A stretch of 5,171 nt of DNA. Origin: an uncultured Eubacteriales bacterium. Its GTDB lineage: Bacteria > Bacillota > Clostridia > Lachnospirales > Lachnospiraceae. The position numbers and the translations under genes are program-made. The notes under the pieces are model-generated. The model was not told where the DNA came from. It saw only the letters and a program-made list of their open reading frames with translations, and searched no databases. Shown here piece after piece: positions 1 through 5,171 of this stretch (its first letter is position 1; every line of letters starts with the position of its first letter). The DNA is taken from the NCBI GenBank assembly GCA_949297565.1, contig CASFUI010000200.1, positions 1-5,171 on the forward strand. The letters are read 5' to 3'.

Positions 1-199
1 CAGAGCCTTTTCCGTTGCTTCCGGCAACATGTATAATCTTCAATCCGCTCTCCGGATGTTCCAGAAGCTCCAGCATTTTCTCTGCCCTCGATACGCCCGT
101 TCCCGGCAAAAACTGACCTGCCGCGTCAATGTACGCCACAGCTTCATTATACTGTTTTTCTGTGCTTTCTGACCGCACTAAATTAATATTATCTGTCAT
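1..199 (-). CDS. folC: Dihydrofolate/folylpolyglutamate synthase, N-terminal part (cut by window edge)
   Basis: The first 66 codons of a Mur-ligase-family enzyme are present; the rest lies beyond position 1. FolC joins glutamate to dihydropteroate and/or to folates in the cytoplasm, using ATP. Seen directly: the N-terminal helix pattern of FolC (YNEAVAYID at residues 18-26, then a 'FLPGTGVSRAEKMLELL' stretch) followed by IHVAGSNGKGS at residues 56-66, which holds the ATP-binding P-loop G60-S-N-G-K-G-S66. FolC usually has a threonine where this has S61, a mild change. The start is fixed: an in-frame TAA lies at 211-209, so ATG at 199 is the first possible start. Only an AGGG about 16 bases upstream could serve as ribosome binding site, inside the end of the preceding gene, so translational coupling with that gene (stop 12 bases away) is likely. 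Another Mur-ligase relative is possible but less likely. Confidence 0.9.
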   Translation of the reverse strand, partial: MTDNINLVRSESTEKQYNEAVAYIDAAGQFLPGTGVSRAEKMLELLEHPESGLKIIHVAGSNGKGS

Positions 200-211
200 T
201 GTAGTAATTTA

Positions 212-1747
212 TCATCCCTGCTTAATTATTTTTGTAATCTTTCTTTTCTCATGAAAAATCACAGCATTTTTTTTGTTTAAGAGTCCGCATATTATCTCTC
301 CGGACGACAGTGACGTATCAAACGCTCCCTCATCAGAACTTTCATGAAGTTCTTTAAGCATCTCCTCCACCGTAAGCCTCTCACCCAAATCAAGCTCTAA
401 GACAGCCTGCTCAAACACCCCTCTGTCAAATGTAAATCTGAAGAAAAATGCTGTCCACTTATTCATAAGCTTTTCTGACAGCTCACTGAGCTTTTCGTCA
501 GACTTTACCTCCGCTGCCTCAAGCTCCGTTCTCACTGCCTTTAACTCCGTCTCACAATCTCCGCTCTGTGTATCCAGCTCTCCAAGCTTTTTTTCAAGTC
601 TGTCAACGGACGTTTCCAGCTGCTCGAGACGTCGGCTGGCTTCATTTACCCTTGAATAATAATTCTTAGTCTCGTTTTCCGTGTGCAGTCTGTTTGAATA
701 CTCATCCTTCTGTGAAGCGAGCCTGTCAAACGCCTCCCTTGCATTTACAAGTCTCTCCCTCTCCCCGTGAAGCTTTTCACCGGTCTTTGACACCTGCTCG
801 TCAACCCTGTCCATAAGCTTTTCACAGCCGGTAATGCGAGCCCGGAGAGCAGCCGTGCTGCTTAAGAGTTCCCTGAATTCATCATCATCCTTTTTCTGTT
901 CATCCTCAGTACCGTCAGCCGTATATGACGGCAGCGAAGAAACATTAACCCTAAAACTTCCGCCGTAGCTTGCGGCACATTTCCATACAAGCTGAGCCAT
1001 GAGCGACTGAGAGATGCGCTTCATGTTTTTAATTGCTCCCACTGCTGCCGCGACATGCACTGACGCCTCATCAAACGTATGTACTCCGAGTATTATTATT
1101 GTCTGCTCAAGATACTTTGTCCCCCGCTCAAGTCTCAATATTCTGCCTATTCCCCTGCCCGAAAATTCCTTCGGCATCAGCCTTTTATGAAGCTCCCTCT
1201 TGTCCTCGATAGATATTTCGTCTATTCTTTTCTGGAGTTTTCTGTCAAATTCCTGTATCTCATCCTCCCTTTGCCTGACAATACACTGATGCAAAGATAC
1301 AAGAAACGCCTTATTATAATGTATGCACACCTGTTCAATTTTATTAGCCGGAGTGGCATATTTTGCAATATTATACAATTTTGCCGCCTCATTTACAGCC
1401 AGATACGACAATCTGTCATCTCCTGTTATCCCCGACTCTTCCTCAGGCACACCGCATTTTGAGGCAATAAGCCGCTTTAAGCGCAAAACAAGCTCCGTTC
1501 GGGAAAGCCCTGCAAGCTGGTCTGCCTGCTCATTAACCATATCCGGCACCCTTACTGCCTGATAATCCAGTGGACGCGTGCTGCCAAAAGACTGAAACAG
1601 CGAATTGGCTAAACCTGCGATACCGTTTACAACCCTGTTGCCTGTCTCTCTCGCGGCATTTAATAGATTTGTTTGTGTAAAAAGTGCAATCTCAAGCCTG
1701 ATTTCATCGTCCGACATTTTCCTTACACCGTCAAATATATTAGGCAT
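212..1747 (-). CDS. Uncharacterised coiled-coil protein (511 aa), first gene of a folC operon
   Basis: I do not recognise the family. The protein appears soluble: no signal peptide and no convincing membrane segment. Residues 1-270 look helical and globular, with a hydrophobic Ala-rich stretch around 213-240 (TIIILGVH, then HVAAAVGAI). A charged linker (EDEQKKDDDE, 281-290) leads into a long heptad-like coiled coil, about 290-428, rich in Glu, Lys, Arg and Leu. The last 80 residues form a compact domain starting KWTAFFFRFTF (430-440), containing a VEEMLKELHESSDEG stretch (460-474) and ending in a basic tail. An upstream in-frame GTG at 1753 would give 513 residues, but a perfect GGAGG lies 9 bases before the ATG at 1747 and only 3 bases before that GTG, so ATG is chosen. 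folC follows after 12 bases, with no terminator between, so the two are probably co-transcribed. A link to folate metabolism is not implied by the sequence itself; a structural or assembly role is conceivable from the coiled coil. Confidence 0.85.
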   Translation of the reverse strand: MPNIFDGVRKMSDDEIRLEIALFTQTNLLNAARETGNRVVNGIAGLANSLFQSFGSTRPLDYQAVRVPDMVNEQADQLAGLSRTELVLRLKRLIASKCGVPEEESGITGDDRLSYLAVNEAAKLYNIAKYATPANKIEQVCIHYNKAFLVSLHQCIVRQREDEIQEFDRKLQKRIDEISIEDKRELHKRLMPKEFSGRGIGRILRLERGTKYLEQTIIILGVHTFDEASVHVAAAVGAIKNMKRISQSLMAQLVWKCAASYGGSFRVNVSSLPSYTADGTEDEQKKDDDEFRELLSSTAALRARITGCEKLMDRVDEQVSKTGEKLHGERERLVNAREAFDRLASQKDEYSNRLHTENETKNYYSRVNEASRRLEQLETSVDRLEKKLGELDTQSGDCETELKAVRTELEAAEVKSDEKLSELSEKLMNKWTAFFFRFTFDRGVFEQAVLELDLGERLTVEEMLKELHESSDEGAFDTSLSSGEIICGLLNKKNAVIFHEKRKITKIIKQG

Positions 1748-1756
1748 TCGCACAAA

Positions 1757-1761
1757 CCTCC
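1757..1761 (-). promoter_or_regulatory. Ribosome binding site GGAGG that decides the start of the 511-aa gene
   Basis: Read on the minus strand, GGAGG is followed by 9 bases and then ATG (1747). The alternative in-frame GTG at 1753 is only 3 bases away, too close for normal initiation. Confidence 0.85.
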
Positions 1762-1780
1762 GTACAGCTATGATGACGCT

Positions 1781-1789
1781 ATTATATCA
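1781..1789 (-). promoter_or_regulatory. Extended -10 promoter for the 511-aa gene and folC
   Basis: The minus strand reads TGATATAAT: a perfect TATAAT (1786-1781) with TG one base upstream (1789-1788), the extended -10 pattern that can work without a good -35. No convincing -35 hexamer is seen at 16-18 bases. Transcription would start near 1774, giving a leader of about 27 bases that contains the GGAGG. It sits just past the gdhA terminator, which suits an independent transcription unit. Confidence 0.65.
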
Positions 1790-1805
1790 CCGATGACAGC
1801 AAAAG

Positions 1806-1861
1806 AAAACAAAAAGCCCCGTAAACTTGTGCTGCCAAAACAGCTTAAGCTTACAGGGCTT
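1806..1861 (-). terminator. Intrinsic terminator of gdhA
   Basis: On the minus strand the transcript folds as AAGCCC-U-GUAAGCUU-AA-GCUG, loop UUUUGG, CAGC-AC-AAGUUUAC-G-GGGCUU, followed by UUUUUGUUUUC (stem 1814-1861, U-tract about 1815-1806). The stem is about 19 pairs with one 2x2 internal loop. Two positions pair as G-U wobbles only on the minus strand; on the plus strand they are A-C mismatches. So the hairpin is better in the gdhA direction, and the U-run is also on that side. It begins 50 bases after the gdhA stop. Confidence 0.92.
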
Positions 1862-1911
1862 GTATAAATAATTTTAAATATTAAATCCGGGGATTAGCTG
1901 TTAATCAGAGA

Positions 1912-3246
1912 TTAGCATACACCCTGAGCAAGCATTGCATTTACAACCTTTTCAAAGCCTGCAATGTTAGCGCCTGCCACATAGTTGCCTTCCATGTTGT
2001 ATCTCTTTGCAGCGTCATCAATATTATGATAGATATTTACCATGATATTCTTTAACTTAGAGTCAACCTCTTCAAATGTCCAGCTGAGTCTCTCGCTGTT
2101 CTGGCTCATCTCAAGAGCTGAAGTTGCTACGCCGCCGGCATTAGCTGCCTTACCGCAGATAAACCAAACTCCGTTGTCCTGGAGATACTTTGTAGCCTCA
2201 AGAGTTGTAGGCATGTTAGCGCCCTCGCATACAGCCTTGCAGCCGTTAGCGACAAGCTGCTTTGCGTCCTCAACATCAAGCTCGTTCTGTGTAGCGCATG
2301 GAAGAGCGATGTCGCACTTAACCTGCCATACTCCGCGTCCCTCATGGTATTCAGCGCTCTTTCTTGCAGCTGCATACTCTGTAAGTCTTGCTCTCTTAAC
2401 TTCCTTGATTTCCTTAAGAAGCTCAACATCAATACCCTCTGAATCATAAATCCAGCCTGTAGAATCAGAACATGTAACAACCTTTGCGCCCATCTGCTGA
2501 GCCTTCTGGATTGCGTAAATAGCAACGTTACCTGCACCTGAAACAACAACTGTCTTGCCTTCCATAGATTCGCCGTGGCACTTCATAAGCTCCTCTGTGA
2601 TGTATAAAAGACCATAGCCTGTTGCCTCTGTTCTTGCAAGCGAGCCGCCGTATGTAAGTCCCTTGCCGGTGAGAACACCCTCGAATGTGCCTCTTATTCT
2701 CTTGTACTGGCCGAACATGTAACCGATTTCTCTTGCGCCTGTTCCGATGTCGCCTGCCGGTACATCAACATCAGCTCCGATATACTTGTAAAGCTCTGTC
2801 ATAAAGCTCTGGCAGAATGCCATAATCTCTCTGTCTGATTTGCCCTTAGGGTCGAAATCAGAGCCGCCCTTGCCGCCGCCGATAGGAAGGCTTGTAAGAG
2901 AGTTCTTAAATACCTGCTCAAAACCTAAGAACTTGATGATACTTAAGTTTACTGAAGGATGTAAACGCAAACCGCCCTTGTATGGTCCGATAGAATTATT
3001 GAACTGTACGCGGAAACCTCTGTTTACCTGAACCTGTCCCTTGTCGTCAACCCACGGTACACGGAACATAAGAACTCTGTCAGGCTCTGTGATTCTTTCA
3101 AGAATCGCATTCTTTCTGTAAAGCTCTTCATTAGCGTCAACAACCGGTCTGAGTGACTCAAGAACTTCATTTACCGCCTGTAAAAACTCAGGCTGGTCTG
3201 CATTTTTCTTAGAAACTATCTCTAAGACTTCATCAACATAACCCAT
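1912..3246 (-). CDS. gdhA: Glutamate dehydrogenase, probably NADP-dependent
   Basis: Complete 444-residue cytoplasmic enzyme, interconverting 2-oxoglutarate plus ammonium and glutamate; it should form a hexamer like its family. It is near full-length identical in layout to the Clostridium symbiosum enzyme (about 450 residues). Seen directly: the N-terminal substrate domain with RVQFNNSIGPYKGGLR (residues 79-94, K90), K114, PIGGGKGGSDFDP (121-133, catalytic K126), DVPAGDIGTGAREIGYM (161-177, D166), then the Rossmann domain with GAGNVA (237-242) and the substrate-side serine S376 before EMSQNSERLSW. All key residues expected for activity are present. The SDS at 260-262, after the second Rossmann strand, is the pattern usual in NADP-type enzymes; C. 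symbiosum (NAD) differs here. Cofactor is therefore inferred as NADP. ATG at 3246 has AAGGAG (3263-3258) 11 bases upstream. It is a single-gene unit, with its own promoter and terminator, divergent from the LytR-CpsA-Psr gene. Confidence 0.98.
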   Translation of the reverse strand: MGYVDEVLEIVSKKNADQPEFLQAVNEVLESLRPVVDANEELYRKNAILERITEPDRVLMFRVPWVDDKGQVQVNRGFRVQFNNSIGPYKGGLRLHPSVNLSIIKFLGFEQVFKNSLTSLPIGGGKGGSDFDPKGKSDREIMAFCQSFMTELYKYIGADVDVPAGDIGTGAREIGYMFGQYKRIRGTFEGVLTGKGLTYGGSLARTEATGYGLLYITEELMKCHGESMEGKTVVVSGAGNVAIYAIQKAQQMGAKVVTCSDSTGWIYDSEGIDVELLKEIKEVKRARLTEYAAARKSAEYHEGRGVWQVKCDIALPCATQNELDVEDAKQLVANGCKAVCEGANMPTTLEATKYLQDNGVWFICGKAANAGGVATSALEMSQNSERLSWTFEEVDSKLKNIMVNIYHNIDDAAKRYNMEGNYVAGANIAGFEKVVNAMLAQGVC

Positions 3247-3275
3247 AATTATTTGTACTCCTTTTTTAACGCCGT

Positions 3276-3344
3276 AGCGGAATAATTTATAATGCTATTA
3301 TATTAAACTGAATTAATTTATGCAAGTTTTTTGTGTATTCCGCT
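3276..3344. repeat. 9-bp perfect inverted repeat bracketing the gdhA promoter (possible operator pair)
   Basis: AGCGGAATA at 3276-3284 and its exact reverse complement TATTCCGCT at 3336-3344 lie on either side of the predicted gdhA promoter. The symmetry centre (3310) falls in the -35/-10 spacer. One copy would sit at about +7 to +15, the other at about -46 to -54. The GC-rich core is conspicuous in very AT-rich surroundings. A regulator-binding pair or a looping operator is an inference; no known box such as those of GlnR was recognised. Confidence 0.5.
3297..3325 (-). promoter_or_regulatory. Predicted gdhA promoter
   Basis: On the minus strand TTGCAT (3325-3320) is followed by exactly 17 bases and a perfect TATAAT (3302-3297). 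The -35 matches only in its TTG. Transcription would start near 3290 and give a leader of about 44 bases ending in the AAGGAG site. Confidence 0.65.
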
Positions 3345-3445
3345 TAATTTTCTGTTGTTTTTTTAATAATATTAATTATTTTCGTTACCAAATAATGTTT
3401 TGTAACTTTTTTCACTTAAAATTATTAAGCACTTCCATTATTTGT

Positions 3446-3453
3446 ATTTTATA
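3446..3453. repeat. Left target-site duplication ATTTTATA
   Basis: Abuts the left GTAA end of the element and is identical to the octamer abutting the right end. The match stops at exactly 8 bp in both directions. Confidence 0.85.
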
Positions 3454-3466
3454 GTAACAGTTCAGC

Positions 3467-3504
3467 CCGCGCATTCGCAAAGCCGCGCATTCGCAAAGCC
3501 GCGC
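3467..3504. repeat. 16-bp tandem repeat (2.4 copies) inside the MITE
   Basis: The unit CCGCGCATTCGCAAAG occurs at 3467-3482 and 3483-3498 without a change, followed by CCGCGC (3499-3504). The perfect identity suggests a recent duplication within the element. Confidence 0.9.
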
Positions 3505-3620
3505 CTACGGCGCTTTCCCGCTGCTTTGCAGCTAACTTTGCTCATAATTGGGCGCTCAGCTCATAAGCTGCACAACAAGCAACTTCATGCAAGCATGATT
3601 TGCTTGTCATACAGCTTATG
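3501..3620. other. Hairpin cluster inside the MITE
   Basis: Short perfect hairpins are GCGCC-TAC-GGCGC (3501-3513) and GCTGC-TTT-GCAGC (3520-3532). A larger arm pairs CATAAGCTG (3562-3570) with CAGCTTATG (3612-3620), ACAAGCAA (3575-3582) with TTGCTTGT (3600-3607), and TCATGC (3585-3590) with GCATGA (3593-3598). A rival hairpin CAGCT-CATA-AGCTG (3557-3570) uses part of the same arm. No U-run follows, so it is not a classic terminator. Confidence 0.6.
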
Positions 3621-3633
3621 GATGAACTGTTAC

Positions 3634-3641
3634 ATTTTATA
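3634..3641. repeat. Right target-site duplication ATTTTATA
   Basis: Abuts the right TTAC end of the element; identical to 3446-3453. Removing 3454-3641 would restore a continuous AT-rich spacer with one octamer. Confidence 0.85.
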
Positions 3642-3662
3642 TAAAATTTCTTCTTTTTATTA

Positions 3663-3690
3663 TTGTTATTTACAATTTTTGTTGTATAAT
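3663..3690 (+). promoter_or_regulatory. Predicted upstream promoter (P1) of the LytR-CpsA-Psr gene
   Basis: TTGTTA (3663-3668), 16 bases, then a perfect TATAAT (3685-3690). Transcription would start near 3697 with a leader of about 98 bases. The -35 lies only 21 bases past the right target duplication of the MITE. Confidence 0.6.
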
Positions 3691-3741
3691 TAAAAAATGT
3701 CCATGCTTTCTTTAATTATCTGACTTATAAAGCTGTTATTT

Positions 3742-3770
3742 TTTAGAAGGCATTTACAATATATTATACT
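3742..3770 (+). promoter_or_regulatory. Possible second promoter (P2) of the LytR-CpsA-Psr gene
   Basis: TTTAGA (3742-3747), 17 bases, TATACT (3765-3770), each one or two bases off consensus. It would start near 3777, very close to the ribosome binding site at 3782. In AT-rich sequence such matches arise by chance, so this is weaker than P1. Confidence 0.35.
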
Positions 3771-3794
3771 TTAAAACTGATAAAGGGGATAGTT

Positions 3795-5171
3795 ATGTCA
3801 AACTTTTTTACAAAGACCAATAAAGACATGAAATATATATTTAAGAAAAGTTCCTCATTGAACAAAAAAGAGAAACGCAGAAAAAAACGCGGTATAGCTG
3901 CTGTAATAGGTCTGCTTTTAGTTTTTTTGCAGCTTGTCATCTCAGGACTTTTTCTGTTTGAGATTTTCAAGCTTAACATTCTTCCCACAAAATATTTAAT
4001 TATGATGCTTATAGTTCTGATTTTAATACTTCTGTATAATTTTACTTCTCAGTTCACAAGAGCGCATTACTTCGGAAAAATTCTGTCAGTTCTCATGTCG
4101 GCAGTTCTTGTTTTCGGTTATCTTGTAGGCTCAAAAGTAAACTGGGCATTCGGAAATATTACTAATGTAAAAATCCAGACAGATGTTGTCGATGTAATTG
4201 TTCTGTCGGACGACAGCGCTCAGAGCGTCAGCGATACGCTCTCGTACATCTATGGCTACAACAGTACAATAGAAAATGATTTATCCAACAAGGCAATAGA
4301 AGAGATAAATAATAAATATAAGACAACTTTAAACACATCAAAATATTCAAACTGGAATGATTTGACAGATGCTCTGTATTCCGGAGAAATAAAAGCAATG
4401 CTTATGACTGAAGCAATGCGTTCCTCTATATCTGAGGAGGATGAGACCTTTTCGTCACAGACCAGAGTTATTGAACAGATAAAGATAACCTCCACTACAA
4501 CCGTTCAGAGCGGTACAAAGAAATCAAGCGGAGAGCCATTCATTTTATACATTTCAGGCAACGACGGCTACGGTGCAATTTCAGACGTCGGCAGAAGCGA
4601 TGTCAATATACTTGCTGTAGTCAATCCTGAAACAAGACAGGTGCTTTTAATATCGACGCCTAGAGATTATTACATTAAAATAAGCGACGCGAGAGGCAAT
4701 ACAGGTCTGGATAAGCTCACACACGCAGGAAATGCCGGTATTCAGTATTCTATTGACGCTCTTGCCGACCTCTACGGAGTCACTGCTGATTATTTTATAA
4801 AGGTCAATTTTGACGGATGCGTCAAGATTGTAGATGCACTCGGCGGTATAACAATTAATTCTACAGTGGAATTTACAAACGGTTATGACGCCGCTCCTGC
4901 AAGGTATCACTTTGTTGTCGGTCCTAACGAATGTGACGGAGACATGACGCTTGCCTTTGTACGAGAGAGGGAAGCATTTTCGACAGGCGATTTCCAGAGA
5001 GGCAAAAACCAGCAGGCAGCTATTGCCGCTATGATTGATAAGGCGACCTCTCCTGCTATTCTCACGAATTACGCTTCGGTGCTTGAAGCCGCAACAGAGG
5101 TAATGTACACAAACATGCCTTCCAGCATGATTACCGACCTGATTAAAGACCAGCTCTCAGATTCGACATCA
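3795..5171 (+). CDS. LytR-CpsA-Psr (LCP) family cell-wall glycopolymer ligase, 3' end cut by window edge
   Basis: 459 codons are open to the window end with no stop. LCP proteins sit in the membrane with the catalytic domain outside and transfer polyprenyl-linked glycopolymers (teichoic acids, capsule) to peptidoglycan. Seen directly: a basic cytoplasmic N-terminus (KKEKRRKKR, 24-32), three membrane helices at about 34-58, 68-83 and 96-113, an extracellular accessory region (about 120-245), then the LCP domain. Its motifs are GRSD (266-269), STPRDYY (287-293), KLTHAG (307-312), VDALGGI (346-352), RERE (390-393) and GDFQRGKNQQ (398-407), giving the arginines and aspartates that bind the pyrophosphate and metal. 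All are intact, so it should be active. ATG at 3795 has AAAGGGG (3782-3788) 6 bases upstream. The three-helix layout is that of CpsA-like members; which polymer it attaches cannot be told. It diverges from gdhA. Confidence 0.95.
   Translation, partial: MSNFFTKTNKDMKYIFKKSSSLNKKEKRRKKRGIAAVIGLLLVFLQLVISGLFLFEIFKLNILPTKYLIMMLIVLILILLYNFTSQFTRAHYFGKILSVLMSAVLVFGYLVGSKVNWAFGNITNVKIQTDVVDVIVLSDDSAQSVSDTLSYIYGYNSTIENDLSNKAIEEINNKYKTTLNTSKYSNWNDLTDALYSGEIKAMLMTEAMRSSISEEDETFSSQTRVIEQIKITSTTTVQSGTKKSSGEPFILYISGNDGYGAISDVGRSDVNILAVVNPETRQVLLISTPRDYYIKISDARGNTGLDKLTHAGNAGIQYSIDALADLYGVTADYFIKVNFDGCVKIVDALGGITINSTVEFTNGYDAAPARYHFVVGPNECDGDMTLAFVREREAFSTGDFQRGKNQQAAIAAMIDKATSPAILTNYASVLEAATEVMYTNMPSSMITDLIKDQLSDSTS

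Larger units (their letters stand above)
3454..3633. mobile_element. 180-bp MITE-like element with 8-bp target duplication, probably IS66-type
   Basis: The ends are an 11-bp perfect inverted repeat: GTAACAGTTCA at 3454-3464 and TGAACTGTTAC at 3623-3633 (13 of 14 if extended inward by three bases to include CC). Immediately outside both ends is the same octamer ATTTTATA (3446-3453 and 3634-3641), a target-site duplication. The interior is visibly richer in G and C than the flanks and has no credible gene; the open frame crossing it has no ribosome binding site. Known of the family: IS66 elements have ends starting GTAA and make 8-bp duplications, so an IS66-type transposase acting in trans is the best guess. 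No transposase is in the window. The element lies between the divergent gdhA and LytR-CpsA-Psr promoters without breaking either predicted promoter. Confidence 0.85.

Noticed and set aside
965..1360. Faint resemblance of the 511-aa protein's middle region to the YaaW/UPF0174 helical family
   Set aside because: Only a loose Ala/Gly-rich helix pattern is shared from memory; no motif can be aligned with confidence, so no family is assigned.
1079..1867. Plus-strand open frames opposite the 511-aa gene and its leader
   Set aside because: They are shadows of the minus-strand gene; compositions are biased and no ribosome binding sites are seen. The one reaching 1867 also runs through the terminator hairpin.
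2042..2549. Open frames on both strands inside gdhA
   Set aside because: They overlap a complete, highly conserved glutamate dehydrogenase in other frames and lack initiation signals.
3384..3412. Weak hairpin GTTAC...GTAAC followed by six T on the plus strand
   Set aside because: The stem is only about five pairs plus an A-T extension across a mismatch, and no plus-strand gene lies upstream to need a terminator.
3467..3504. CRISPR-like repeat
   Set aside because: The copies are directly adjacent with no spacers and only 16 bp long, and there are no cas genes.
3442..3693. 83-residue open frame across the MITE
   Set aside because: It has no ribosome binding site, lies mostly within the repeat and hairpin element, runs through the terminal repeats, and encodes nothing recognisable.
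3697..3723. Eight-codon open frame (MSMLSLII) in the LCP leader
   Set aside because: No ribosome binding site and no link to an attenuator; such tiny frames are common by chance.
3764..4910. Minus-strand open frames opposite the LCP gene
   Set aside because: The plus strand carries all LCP motifs in one uninterrupted frame, so these are antisense shadows.

Overview
The window looks like the chromosome of a low-to-moderate GC Gram-positive anaerobe of the Clostridia, most likely a Lachnospiraceae relative. The pointers are a hexameric-type glutamate dehydrogenase very close in sequence to the Clostridium symbiosum enzyme, strong AGGAGG-like ribosome binding sites, AT-rich spacers and a three-helix LytR-CpsA-Psr protein. 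The exact genus cannot be read from the sequence alone.

Layout, left to right. Positions 1-199 (minus) hold the first 66 codons of folC (dihydrofolate/folylpolyglutamate synthase), cut by the window edge. Twelve bases upstream of it in the same direction is a 511-residue protein of unknown function (212-1747, minus): a helical N-terminal half, a long coiled coil and a small C-terminal domain. An extended -10 promoter (1781-1789) just before it probably drives both genes. A strong intrinsic terminator (1806-1861, minus) ends the next unit, gdhA (1912-3246, minus), a complete glutamate dehydrogenase. A 548-base AT-rich spacer then separates gdhA from a divergent LytR-CpsA-Psr cell-wall glycopolymer ligase gene (3795 to the window end, plus), which is open at its 3' end.

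The most interesting material is in that spacer. It contains a 180-bp non-coding insertion (3454-3633) with 11-bp perfect terminal inverted repeats beginning GTAA, flanked on both sides by the same 8 bp, ATTTTATA. This is the signature of a miniature transposable element, and GTAA ends plus 8-bp duplications point to an IS66-type transposase acting in trans. The element carries a 16-bp tandem repeat and several hairpins. Nearer to gdhA, a 9-bp perfect inverted repeat (AGCGGAATA / TATTCCGCT) brackets the predicted gdhA promoter symmetrically and may be an operator pair.

Functionally the genes are separate housekeeping units: folate/one-carbon metabolism with an uncharacterised partner, ammonium assimilation or glutamate catabolism, and cell-envelope polymer attachment. 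No defence system, CRISPR array, tRNA or rRNA was seen.
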